From Paraburkholderia phenazinium (GTDB lineage: Bacteria > Pseudomonadota > Gammaproteobacteria > Burkholderiales > Burkholderiaceae): DNA of 64,000 nucleotides. Numbering within the stretch: position 1 is the first letter of the stretch; each line of letters opens with the position of its first letter. The translations under genes and the position numbers were made by a program. This document shows positions 1 through 7,510 of the stretch, piece by piece. Under the pieces are notes generated by a model. The model searched no databases. It saw only the letters and a program-made list of their open reading frames with translations, and had not been told where the DNA came from. The stretch is taken from the NCBI RefSeq assembly GCF_900100735.1, contig NZ_FNCJ01000010.1, positions 62,001-126,000 on the forward strand, read 5' to 3'.

Positions 1-1857
1 GGCTTCCAGAACAACCGCCTGAGCATGGACAATGTGCCGCCGTTGTCGCAACTGACCGGCAAGGTGCGCTTCACCGAACACACCGCCCAGCTCGACCGGC
101 TCGCCGGCCAGTTCCTGGGCGGCGACGTGCATGCCAACGGCGGCGTGCAGAATAACGGCAGCTATGCGCTTGATTTAAACGGCCATATTGCCGTCGATGC
201 CGCCCGCGGGCTCAACCTGCACGGCCCGGCGGCCCAGGTGCTCACGCGCATGAGCGGCAGCGCGCCGTATGACCTGAGCGTGAGCGGCGCCAAGGGCCGT
301 TTGCCGGTCGTCACCGCCAATTCCGACCTGAGCGGCCTCGCGCTCGACTTCCCGGCGCCCTTCAACAAGCCGGTCGGCAAGCCGATGCCGCTGCATTTCA
401 CCTTCAAGCCCGCCGCCTCGGATAGCGACGCCGGCCTGCAGCGCGCCGATCTGCAATTCGGCCCGATCGCCGCCACGTATCTGCTGCGCCACACACCCGG
501 CCAGCCGCCGGCGGTGGTGGTCGGCGCGGTCGGCGTCAACAAGCCAGCCGAATTGCCGACCGAAGGCGTGATCGCCGCGGTCGACATCGACGCCTTCGAC
601 GCCGATCAATGGCGTGCTCTCGTGACCCAGATGCGCAGCAAGGAAGCCGCCGCGCCCGCCACCCCGGCCAGCGCGCCGAGCGCACCCAACCCGACGCTGA
701 CGCAGTTCCTGCCGAACCGCTTTGCCGTACACATCGGCACCCTGACGCTGCTCAAGCGCCACTGGGAAAGCGTGATCGTCGGCGCCTCGCGCGACAACGG
801 CAACTGGCAGGCCAACGTTGCGTCGAACCAGGTCTCCGGGCACGTCGCCTGGCTGCCCGGCCCGACCAAGGGTTCGCCCGGCACGCTGCAGGCGCGACTC
901 GCCCGGCTGGTGATTCCCTCCGCTACCGAAAACGACCTGCTCGGCCAGGCGATCTCGGCGCCGGCGCAGAACATGCCGTCGATAGATCTGCTGGTGAACG
1001 AGCTGATCGTACGCGGCCACAACTTCGGCAGCCTCGAAGTCGATGCGCACAACTTCGAGGAAGACGGCGTGCCGGTCTGGCAACTGGACAAGCTCGACAT
1101 CAGCAACCCGGCCGCGACGCTGAGCGCCACCGCCAACTGGCGCACCTCGACGCGCCTTGGCGCCAGTGCCGACGAAGACACGCCGAAGCGCACCGTGTTC
1201 GACTTCAAGCTCGACATCAAGGATGCCGGCGCGCTGCTCGAACAGGCCGGCCAGCCGCGCACGCTCAAGGGCGGCAGCGGCACGCTGTCGGGCAAGGTGG
1301 TGTGGCGCGGCGGTCCGACCCAGATCGACTACCCGACGCTCAACGGCAACCTCTCGGTGGATCTGCGCCATGGCCAGATTCTCAAGGTCGATCCGGGCGT
1401 CGCCAAGCTGCTGGGCGTGCTGAGCCTGCAAAGCCTCGCGCGCTTCGCGACGCTGAATTTCCGCGACGTGATCGGCGAGGGCCTGCCGTTCGAGAGCGTC
1501 ACCGGCACCGGACAGATCAGCGACGGCATCGGCCGCACGGACAACTTCAAGATGGTCACGGCACCGGCGCGCGCCGAGATGTCGGGCTCCGTGGACCTCG
1601 CCCAGGAAACCCAGGACCTGTACGTGCACGTCGTGCCGACGGTCAGCGCGGGCGCGGGCGTGGTGGCCGCTACGGTGATCAATCCGCTGTTCGGGCTCGC
1701 CGCGCTGGTGGCCGATTTCGCGCTGTCGAAGTCGATCTCGAAAGCGTTCGCGCTGGACTACGCCATCACCGGTTCGTGGTCGAAACCGCACGTCGAGCGG
1801 TTGCACGGCGATCGCGGTAAGATGGACCTGCCGGCTTCGGCCGTGGAAGCGCAGTGA
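1..1857 (+). CDS. yhdP: YhdP-family AsmA-like protein, C-terminal part (5' end outside window)
   Basis: The reading frame is open from base 1 and ends at TGA 1855-1857, so about 618 C-terminal codons are present and the start lies upstream. The family is a large inner-membrane-anchored, periplasm-spanning AsmA-like protein that works redundantly with TamB and YdbH in moving phospholipid to the outer membrane. Visible here are long beta-rich stretches of alternating polar and hydrophobic residues, then the conserved C-terminal AsmA-like block with many GxG turns. A hydrophobic alanine/valine/leucine segment follows at codons ~560-590, near the end, as in YhdP. The next gene starts about 130 bp downstream on the same strand. 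The family call rests on the C-terminal block. The degree of N-terminal completeness cannot be judged. Confidence 0.85.
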   Translation, partial: GFQNNRLSMDNVPPLSQLTGKVRFTEHTAQLDRLAGQFLGGDVHANGGVQNNGSYALDLNGHIAVDAARGLNLHGPAAQVLTRMSGSAPYDLSVSGAKGRLPVVTANSDLSGLALDFPAPFNKPVGKPMPLHFTFKPAASDSDAGLQRADLQFGPIAATYLLRHTPGQPPAVVVGAVGVNKPAELPTEGVIAAVDIDAFDADQWRALVTQMRSKEAAAPATPASAPSAPNPTLTQFLPNRFAVHIGTLTLLKRHWESVIVGASRDNGNWQANVASNQVSGHVAWLPGPTKGSPGTLQARLARLVIPSATENDLLGQAISAPAQNMPSIDLLVNELIVRGHNFGSLEVDAHNFEEDGVPVWQLDKLDISNPAATLSATANWRTSTRLGASADEDTPKRTVFDFKLDIKDAGALLEQAGQPRTLKGGSGTLSGKVVWRGGPTQIDYPTLNGNLSVDLRHGQILKVDPGVAKLLGVLSLQSLARFATLNFRDVIGEGLPFESVTGTGQISDGIGRTDNFKMVTAPARAEMSGSVDLAQETQDLYVHVVPTVSAGAGVVAATVINPLFGLAALVADFALSKSISKAFALDYAITGSWSKPHVERLHGDRGKMDLPASAVEAQ

Positions 1858-1984
1858 GGCCTGAGTCAGTTGGCTCAGCGGGCTCACGGCGCCTGCGGTG
1901 GCGGACCGGCGGCGGTACCGCCTTGATCGACGTATGCAGCACCTGCGGTTGGTGCTGCCCAGCCGGGAGTCTTTCGAAACGCTC

Positions 1985-2827
1985 ATGAGCGAACAACACG
2001 CCTACTCCACCTCCCCTAGCCCGTCCTTCCGCGTCGCCGCCTTGCAGATGGTGAGTACGCCGGATCGCGAGCGCAATCTCGCCGAAGCCGGGCGCCTGAT
2101 CTCCGAGGCTGCCGCCGACGGCGCGCAACTGATCCTGCTGCCCGAGTACTTCTGTTTCATGGGCTTCAAGGACACCGACAAACTCAGCGTGCGTGAACCC
2201 TATGGCGACGGCCCGATCCAGCGCTTTCTGGCGGACGCGGCGCGCCGCCACGGCGTCTGGGTGATCGGCGGCACGCTGCCGCTGACCGCGCCGGAAGCCA
2301 CCCGCGTGCTGAACACCACGCTGGTGTTCAACCCGCAGGGCGAGGAAGCCGCACGCTACGACAAGATTCACCTGTTCAACTTCGAAAAAGGTGACGAATC
2401 GTTCGACGAGGCGCGCACCATCCGTCCCGGTGACGAGGTCCGCACCTTCGAGACGCCATTCGGACGGGTGGGTCTATCGGTCTGCTACGATTTGCGCTTT
2501 CCGGAGCTGTACCGCCGGATGGGCGATTGCGCGCTGATCGTGGTGCCGTCGGCCTTCACGTATACGACCGGCCGCGCGCACTGGGAAATGCTGCTGCGCG
2601 CCCGCGCCGTGGAGAACCAGTGCTACGTGCTCGCCGCGGCGCAAGGCGGCAAGCACGAGAACGGCCGCCGCACATGGGGACACAGCATGCTGATCGACCC
2701 GTGGGGCGAGATCGTCGCGGTACGCGACGAAGGCGCCGGTGTGGTGGCCGGCAATCTCGAACGAGCACGCATCGACGAGGTCCGGCAGAGCCTGCCGGCC
2801 TGGCGCCACCGCGTGCTGACGAGCTAA
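1985..2827 (+). CDS. Carbon-nitrogen hydrolase family protein (nitrilase superfamily, Nit1/Nit2-like)
   Basis: A 280-residue amidase-type hydrolase with the complete Glu-Lys-Cys triad of the nitrilase superfamily: E54 in LLPEYF, K127 in RYDKIHLFNF and C167 in LSVCYDLRFPELYR. The last motif is typical of the Nit branch, whose known members are omega-amidases or deaminated-glutathione amidases. The substrate is therefore probably a small amide such as deaminated glutathione, but this is inference. The frame is open back to 1898. I prefer the ATG at 1985 because the preceding codons look like out-of-family arginine-rich sequence and family similarity begins about residue 15 of this start. The yhdP-nitrilase-tldD order is common in Burkholderiaceae. 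Confidence 0.88.
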   Translation: MSEQHAYSTSPSPSFRVAALQMVSTPDRERNLAEAGRLISEAAADGAQLILLPEYFCFMGFKDTDKLSVREPYGDGPIQRFLADAARRHGVWVIGGTLPLTAPEATRVLNTTLVFNPQGEEAARYDKIHLFNFEKGDESFDEARTIRPGDEVRTFETPFGRVGLSVCYDLRFPELYRRMGDCALIVVPSAFTYTTGRAHWEMLLRARAVENQCYVLAAAQGGKHENGRRTWGHSMLIDPWGEIVAVRDEGAGVVAGNLERARIDEVRQSLPAWRHRVLTS

Positions 2828-2924
2828 AACTGAATCAGACATTGAAAGTCCGACGCCGCCCACCCATGTATGCGATGCGCGTGCGCCAACCGAACCCCTT
2901 TGTATCGAGCAGAACATACTTCGC

Positions 2925-4391
2925 ATGAACATCATCGAACCCGGTATCCGTAATCTCGCCACCGCCAAGGACGTGCTCCTCACGCCCTACGGCCTCGACG
3001 AAGCCCTGCTCACCCGCACGCTCGCCGAGATCTTCACGCACCGCATCGACTACGCGGACCTGTACTTCCAGGCCACCCGCAGCGAAGCCTGGAGCCTCGA
3101 AGAGGGCATCGTGAAATCTGGCAGCTTCAGCATCGATCAAGGGGTGGGCGTGCGCGCCGTCTCGGGTGACCGGACCGCGTTTGCTTATTCGGACGATCTG
3201 TCGCCTGAAGCGATCCGCCAGGCGGCACTCGCCACCCGCTCGATCGCCAAGGCCGGCGGCGGCAAGCAGAAGATCAAGGTGGCCTCGTCGCTGACCGGCA
3301 TTGCCGGGCGCGATCTGTACCTGCCGTCCGATCCGCTGCATTCGCTCGACGCGACCGCCAAGGTCAAGCTGCTCGAGCGCATCGAGCAGATGGCGCGCGG
3401 CCGCGATCCGCGCATCACCCAGGTGATGGCGGGCCTCGCCGGCGAATACGACGTGGTGCTGGTCGCCCGTAGCGACGGCGCGTTGGCCGCGGATATTCGC
3501 CCACTGGTGCGCGTCTCCGTCACGGTGATCGCCGAACAGAACGGCCGCCGCGAGATCGGCAGCGGCGGTGGCGGTGGCCGCTTCGACTACGGCTATTTCA
3601 CCGACGACGTGCTGTCGAAGTATGTCGACGACGCGGTGCATGCCGCGCTGGTCAACCTCGACGCCCGCCCGGCCCCGGCCGGCGCGATGACGGTCGTGCT
3701 CGGGCCGGGCTGGCCTGGCGTGCTGCTGCACGAAGCGATCGGCCATGGTCTGGAAGGCGACTTCAACCGCAAGGGTTCGTCGGCGTTCGCCGGCCGTATC
3801 GGCGAACGGGTTGCCGCCAAGGGCGTCACGGTGGTCGACGACGGCACGCTGCCGAACCGCCGCGGCTCGCTCAATATCGACGACGAAGGCAATCCAACCC
3901 AGTGCACCACGCTGATCGAGGACGGCATCCTGAAGGGCTATATCCAGGACACGCTGAACGCTCGCCTGATGAAAATGCCGGTGACAGGCAATGCGCGCCG
4001 CGAATCGTACGCCGCGCTGCCGATGCCGCGCATGACGAACACCTACATGCTCAATGGCGACAAGGACCCGCAGGAAATCATCGCCTCGGTCAAGAACGGC
4101 CTGTATGCGGTGAATTTCGGCGGCGGCCAGGTGGACATCACCAACGGCAAGTTCGTGTTCTCCGCCTCCGAGGCGTACATGATCGAAAACGGCAAGGTGA
4201 CCTATCCGGTCAAGGGCGCGACGCTGATCGGCAGCGGCCCGGAATCGCTCAAGTACGTCACCATGATCGGCAACGATATGGCGCTCGATTCGGGCGTCGG
4301 CGTGTGCGGCAAGGAAGGTCAGAGCGTGCCGGTGGGCGTCGGCCAGCCGACCCTGCGCATTGAGAAGATGACGGTCGGCGGAACGGCCTGA
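2925..4391 (+). CDS. tldD: Metalloprotease TldD
   Basis: A 488-residue member of the TldD/PmbA family. TldD pairs with TldE (PmbA) to form a zinc protease that degrades unfolded peptides and processes ribosomal peptides such as microcin B17 and the CcdA antitoxin. The HExxxH zinc motif lies at H269-E270-H274, and C461 near the C-terminus fits the third metal ligand. Length matches the family (about 480). The start is ATG 2925; the ribosome-binding site is weak. A 10-bp inverted repeat follows the stop at 4404-4438. No pmbA partner lies in this window. Confidence 0.95.
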   Translation: MNIIEPGIRNLATAKDVLLTPYGLDEALLTRTLAEIFTHRIDYADLYFQATRSEAWSLEEGIVKSGSFSIDQGVGVRAVSGDRTAFAYSDDLSPEAIRQAALATRSIAKAGGGKQKIKVASSLTGIAGRDLYLPSDPLHSLDATAKVKLLERIEQMARGRDPRITQVMAGLAGEYDVVLVARSDGALAADIRPLVRVSVTVIAEQNGRREIGSGGGGGRFDYGYFTDDVLSKYVDDAVHAALVNLDARPAPAGAMTVVLGPGWPGVLLHEAIGHGLEGDFNRKGSSAFAGRIGERVAAKGVTVVDDGTLPNRRGSLNIDDEGNPTQCTTLIEDGILKGYIQDTLNARLMKMPVTGNARRESYAALPMPRMTNTYMLNGDKDPQEIIASVKNGLYAVNFGGGQVDITNGKFVFSASEAYMIENGKVTYPVKGATLIGSGPESLKYVTMIGNDMALDSGVGVCGKEGQSVPVGVGQPTLRIEKMTVGGTA

Positions 4392-4403
4392 TTGACTCAG
4401 AGA

Positions 4404-4438
4404 CGCACACTTCGCGCATCAACTAAGTGAAGTGTGCG
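4404..4438 (+). terminator. Possible terminator of tldD
   Basis: A perfect 10-bp inverted repeat (CGCACACTTC 4404-4413 and GAAGTGTGCG 4429-4438) with a 15-nt loop starts 12 bp after the tldD stop. The downstream tract is only moderately T-rich (GATTTCCCGCATTTTC), so termination may be partial. It also separates tldD from the aroG promoter. Confidence 0.5.
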
Positions 4439-4465
4439 GATTTCCCGCATTTTCGCCACCCCAGG

Positions 4466-4494
4466 TTGTCAACCGGGACAGCCCGGGTTATAAA
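4466..4494 (+). promoter_or_regulatory. Sigma-70 promoter of the aroG leader
   Basis: A -35 box TTGTCA (4466-4471) and a -10 box TATAAA (4489-4494) are separated by exactly 17 bp. Transcription would start near 4501, leaving about 32 nt before the leader ORF at 4533. The -35 box sits inside the odd palindrome GGTTG-T-CAACC (4464-4474), which could be a repressor site. No known TyrR-type consensus is apparent. Confidence 0.75.
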
Positions 4495-4532
4495 GTCAAT
4501 CACCCTTTTTGACCTGCGACCTTACTTTCGCC

Positions 4533-4601
4533 ATGTCCTCCAAGTTTTACTTTTACTTTTTCTGGCATCTCAGACCGCTGGCGGATCGAGAGGGGTGTTA
4601 G
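4533..4601 (+). CDS. Aromatic-rich leader peptide of aroG (attenuator ORF)
   Basis: A 22-codon ORF from ATG 4533 to TAG 4599-4601. Residues 5-11 are FYFYFFW, that is four Phe, two Tyr and one Trp codon in a row, the hallmark of an attenuation leader peptide that senses charged aromatic tRNAs. It lies 112 bp upstream of a DAHP synthase, the first enzyme of aromatic amino-acid synthesis, between a strong promoter and an intrinsic terminator. The codons after the aromatic run encode the antiterminator strand. The weak point is the absence of a clear Shine-Dalgarno sequence before ATG 4533. It is too short for usual gene calling. Confidence 0.8.
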   Translation: MSSKFYFYFFWHLRPLADREGC

Positions 4602-4660
4602 TGCACGTAAGGCACCCGAAATTCCCGAAAAACCGCCAGCGAGTCTGGCGGTTTTTTTTC
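4572..4660 (+). promoter_or_regulatory. Transcription attenuator of aroG (antiterminator/terminator)
   Basis: The terminator is the stem AACCGCCAG (4631-4639) with CTGGCGGTT (4645-4653), loop CGAGT, followed by a run of T to 4659. Upstream, GCTGGCGG (4577-4584, inside the leader ORF) is the exact complement of CCGCCAGC (4633-4640); AGA 4572-4574 can add three pairs with TCT 4644-4646. The two structures are mutually exclusive. A ribosome stalled on the aromatic codons (4545-4565) leaves 4577-4584 free to pair and would prevent termination. A ribosome reaching the stop at 4599 covers it and would allow the terminator. This is the classical trp/phe layout. Confidence 0.8.
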
Positions 4661-4712
4661 GCCCTGCGCGAACACACTGCACACGCTACGAACCGAATCC
4701 TGGAGAACCACC

Positions 4713-5786
4713 ATGCCCCCGCATAACACCGACGATGTCCGTATTCGAGAATTGAAAGAACTCACGCCGCCTGCCCACCTGATCCGCGAATTCGCCTGTG
4801 AAGAAGCGGTGTCGGACCTGATCTACCATTCGCGCCAGTCGATGCACCGCATCCTGCACGGCATGGAAGACCGCTTGATCGTGATCATCGGGCCGTGCTC
4901 GATCCACGATACCAAGGCAGCGCTCGAATACGCGGGACGTCTGGTCGAACAGCGCAAGCGCTTCGCGGGCGAACTCGAAATCGTGATGCGCGTGTACTTC
5001 GAAAAGCCGCGCACGACGGTGGGCTGGAAGGGTCTCATCAACGACCCGTACATGGACAACAGCTTCAAGATCAACGAAGGCTTGCGGACCGCGCGCGAAC
5101 TCCTGTTGCGCATCAACGAACTCGGCCTGCCGGCCGGCACCGAGTACCTCGATATGATAAGCCCGCAGTACATCGCGGACCTGATCTCGTGGGGTGCCAT
5201 CGGCGCGCGCACGACCGAATCGCAGGTGCACCGCGAACTGGCCTCCGGCCTGTCGTGCCCGGTGGGCTTCAAGAACGGCACCGACGGCAATGTGAAGATC
5301 GCCGTCGACGCGATCAAAGCCGCCTCGCAGCCGCACCATTTCCTCTCGGTGACGAAGGGCGGCCACTCGGCGATCGTCTCGACGGCCGGCAATGAGGACT
5401 GCCACATCATCCTGCGCGGCGGCAAGGCGCCGAACTACGACGCGGATAGCGTCAACGCGGCCTGCGCCGATATCGGCAAGGCTGGCCTCGCGGCGCGTCT
5501 GATGATCGACGCGAGCCACGCCAATAGCTCGAAGAAGCACGAGAACCAGATTCCGGTGTGCGCGGACATCGGCCGCCAGATCGCCGGCGGCGACGAGCGG
5601 ATCATTGGCGTGATGGTCGAATCGCATCTGGTCGCCGGCCGCCAGGACCTCAAGGAAGGTTGCGAGCTGACCTACGGCCAGAGCGTGACCGATGCGTGCA
5701 TCGGCTGGGACGAAAGCATCGGCGTGCTGGAAGGTCTGGCCGAAGCGGTCAAGCAACGCCGCATCGCGCGCGGCAGCGGGAATTAA
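4713..5786 (+). CDS. aroG: 3-deoxy-7-phosphoheptulonate (DAHP) synthase, class I
   Basis: A 357-residue class I DAHP synthase, condensing phosphoenolpyruvate and erythrose 4-phosphate in the first step of the shikimate pathway. The metal-binding Cys lies at C62 in IGPCSIHD and the substrate-binding KPRTTVGWKG motif starts near K98. Length matches the AroG/AroF/AroH type (about 350). The start ATG 4713 has a good ribosome-binding site (GGAG). Expression appears governed by the attenuator just upstream. The Phe-, Tyr- or Trp-sensitive class cannot be fixed from sequence by eye; the leader, with Phe, Tyr and Trp codons, suggests a response to general aromatic supply. A strong terminator follows at 5842. 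Confidence 0.95.
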   Translation: MPPHNTDDVRIRELKELTPPAHLIREFACEEAVSDLIYHSRQSMHRILHGMEDRLIVIIGPCSIHDTKAALEYAGRLVEQRKRFAGELEIVMRVYFEKPRTTVGWKGLINDPYMDNSFKINEGLRTARELLLRINELGLPAGTEYLDMISPQYIADLISWGAIGARTTESQVHRELASGLSCPVGFKNGTDGNVKIAVDAIKAASQPHHFLSVTKGGHSAIVSTAGNEDCHIILRGGKAPNYDADSVNAACADIGKAGLAARLMIDASHANSSKKHENQIPVCADIGRQIAGGDERIIGVMVESHLVAGRQDLKEGCELTYGQSVTDACIGWDESIGVLEGLAEAVKQRRIARGSGN

Positions 5787-5841
5787 GCAGGCTCACACCC
5801 TCGCCGCGCAGTCGCCCAAGCACCACGCTTTACCTCAGTAA

Positions 5842-5883
5842 AAACGGCCCAATCGGCTTTCGCCGATTGGGCCGTTTCCTTTT
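5842..5883 (+). terminator. Rho-independent terminator of aroG
   Basis: A perfect 16-bp stem (5842-5857 with 5862-5877) with a TTTC loop, followed by TTTCCTTTT. It begins 56 bp past the aroG stop. Confidence 0.9.
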
Positions 5884-5980
5884 GGGTTGGCCATTTGGCC
5901 GAATGTTCGTTCATCGCACGCCCCTGTACCGTAACTCTCCATGGTGGGACAGGGAGCATCTTGCCCTTCCCGGAAGAGTG

Positions 5981-5996
5981 GTATACAATTTTATAC
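5981..5996 (+). promoter_or_regulatory. Likely operator/-10 region of the toxin-antitoxin operon
   Basis: The inverted repeat GTATA (5981-5985) and TATAC (5992-5996) lies in an AT-rich patch 14 bp before the toxin start and contains TATA-like -10 sequences. Autoregulatory operators of HigBA/RelBE-type operons sit in this position. Assignment to the antitoxin is inference. Confidence 0.5.
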
Positions 5997-6009
5997 ATAA
6001 AGGGCGTGC

Positions 6010-6348
6010 ATGCAGCGCGATAAAGAGATTCGCTGGGTGGGTTCCAGCTTTGACGATTTACTGGCCTTTCCAGACGAGGCACGTCGGCAGGCCGGTTTTC
6101 AACTCGGTAAAGTCCAGGCCGGTCTCGACCCTGACGACTGGAAACCCTTTGATGCCGTTGGCGCCGGTACGCGCGAAATCCGCATCACGGAGGCCAATGG
6201 TATCTACCGGGTGATGTACGTGGCGAAGTTCGTGGAGGCGGTGTACGTGCTGCACTGCTTCCAGAAACAGACCCAGGCCACGAGCCGGCACGACCGGGAT
6301 ATTGCCGAGGCGCGCTATCGCGCGGTGATTAACGAGAGAAGGACATAG
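6010..6348 (+). CDS. RelE/HigB-type toxin (phage Gp49-like family)
   Basis: A 112-residue protein of the phage-derived Gp49-like/HigB branch of the RelE toxin superfamily, whose members inhibit translation by ribosome-dependent mRNA cleavage. Visible hallmarks are an N-terminal helix with FPDEARRQAGFQL, the central G-x-RE(I/L)R strand (residues ~53-60), a YRVMYVAKF strand and the C-terminal FQKQTQ segment with its basic helix. It is followed after 2 bp by an XRE-type antitoxin, the toxin-first order typical of higBA. The pair sits between the aroG terminator and a converging adenosyltransferase gene, which suggests later insertion. Catalytic activity is not shown. Confidence 0.85.
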   Translation: MQRDKEIRWVGSSFDDLLAFPDEARRQAGFQLGKVQAGLDPDDWKPFDAVGAGTREIRITEANGIYRVMYVAKFVEAVYVLHCFQKQTQATSRHDRDIAEARYRAVINERRT

Positions 6349-6350
6349 CC

Positions 6351-6683
6351 ATGACCATCGACACCAAAATCCGTCACGTGACGAAGCCGGGTGCAAATCT
6401 GTTCCTGGAACTGGGTTTCCCCGAGGAAGAAGCCGCGCGGCTGCACGCCGCGTCGCAGAAACAGATCAACGACACCCGGCTGCTCAAGGAACAGTTGATG
6501 ACCGAACTGTCGAGCTGGATCGACGAGCACCATCTGAAGCAGGCCGAAGCCGCCGAGATTCTGATGGTCTCGCGTCCGCGCGTGTCGGACGTGGTCAACA
6601 AGAAAACCGCCAAATTCACTATCGACACGCTCGTCGAAATGATGAGCCGGATCGGCAAGCCCGTTACGCTGGCGGTCGGCTGA
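6351..6683 (+). CDS. XRE-family antitoxin (HigA-like, HTH_37 type)
   Basis: A 110-residue helix-turn-helix protein. The HTH lies around residues 62-85 (QAEAAEILMVSRPRVSDVV), in the C-terminal half, as in antitoxins paired with Gp49-like toxins. It should neutralise the upstream toxin and repress the operon through the GTATA/TATAC repeat. ATG 6351 has a good AGAAGGA ribosome-binding site 7-8 nt upstream, overlapping the end of the toxin gene, so translation is probably coupled. It is the last gene of the operon; the 80 bp to the converging gene show only pyrimidine-rich sequence and no clear terminator. Confidence 0.85.
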   Translation: MTIDTKIRHVTKPGANLFLELGFPEEEAARLHAASQKQINDTRLLKEQLMTELSSWIDEHHLKQAEAAEILMVSRPRVSDVVNKKTAKFTIDTLVEMMSRIGKPVTLAVG

Positions 6684-6762
6684 GGCGCCACCGCGCGGCT
6701 GGTTTGGCAGCGCCGCTGTGTAGCCTCGTAGCCTCCCCCGTGCAGCCCTCCCCCCCCGTCAC

Positions 6763-7317
6763 CTATTTCGCGCCGCGCTCGTGGTGCCAGAGCACATCGC
6801 TGCCGCCATCCGCGCGATTCAACACCCGCGCCAGCACAAACAGCAGGTCGGACAGGCGGTTCACATACTGGCGGGGCGCGGCGTTGATCGCCTCGCTCTG
6901 ACCCAGCGCCACAATAGCCCGCTCGGCACGCCGGCACACCGTCCGGCAGACATGCGCAAGCGCGGCCGCGCGCGAGCCGCCGGGGAGAATGAACTCCTTG
7001 AGCGGCGGTAGCGTCGCATTGTAGTCAGCGAGCCAACCGTCGAGCTGGGCAAGGTGCTTGTCCATGATCATCGTGTGGCCCGGAATGCACAGTTCTCCGC
7101 CCAGGTCGAACAAATCGTGCTGGATCGCCGTCAGGGCTGAGCGCACATTCTCCGGCAGGCTTTCGCACAGCAGCACGCCGAGATTCGAGTTGAGTTCGTC
7201 CACTTCGCCAATCGCCGCAATCCGCGCGTCGTCCTTGCGTACCCGGCGGCCGTCGCCAAGGCCAGTCGTGCCGTCGTCGCCGGTGCGGGTGGCGATCTTG
7301 CTCAAGCGGTTGCCCAT
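6763..7317 (-). CDS. Cob(I)yrinic acid a,c-diamide adenosyltransferase (PduO type)
   Basis: A 184-residue ATP:cob(I)alamin adenosyltransferase of the PduO class, which transfers adenosyl from ATP to reduced corrinoid to make coenzyme B12. The family's N-terminal ATP-binding motif TRTGDDGTTGLGDG is at residues 9-22, and the C-terminal VCRTVCRRAER helix contributes to the active site between subunits. The frame is open to 7374, but family similarity begins at the MGNRLSKI start (ATG complement at 7317). It is transcribed toward the toxin-antitoxin pair and diverges from the FAD oxidase gene at 7511. I see no cobalamin riboswitch upstream. Confidence 0.92.
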   Translation of the reverse strand: MGNRLSKIATRTGDDGTTGLGDGRRVRKDDARIAAIGEVDELNSNLGVLLCESLPENVRSALTAIQHDLFDLGGELCIPGHTMIMDKHLAQLDGWLADYNATLPPLKEFILPGGSRAAALAHVCRTVCRRAERAIVALGQSEAINAAPRQYVNRLSDLLFVLARVLNRADGGSDVLWHHERGAK

Positions 7318-7510
7318 GATAGATGCTGTCCTTTCAGTGTCGGATACGCGGCGATGCCCGCCGATGGCGCTCATCCCGTGTCTATCCCAGTATTGCCGCC
7401 ATTATAGGTTCGGCCATCCGCCGCCCGCCTTGCTAGCGGCGTAAAGCATGGGGATCGGCGTAAAATGAGTTACAAGCTACAGACGCCATGCCCGTCATCA
7501 GGAGACACGT

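Noticed and set aside
175..1986. 603-codon open frame antisense to yhdP
   Set aside because: Arg-rich mirror frame with no motifs; yhdP on the plus strand is clearly the coding frame.
4427..4726. 99-codon frame overlapping the aroG leader
   Set aside because: It runs through promoter, attenuator and terminator in a different frame from the aromatic leader ORF and lacks a ribosome-binding site.
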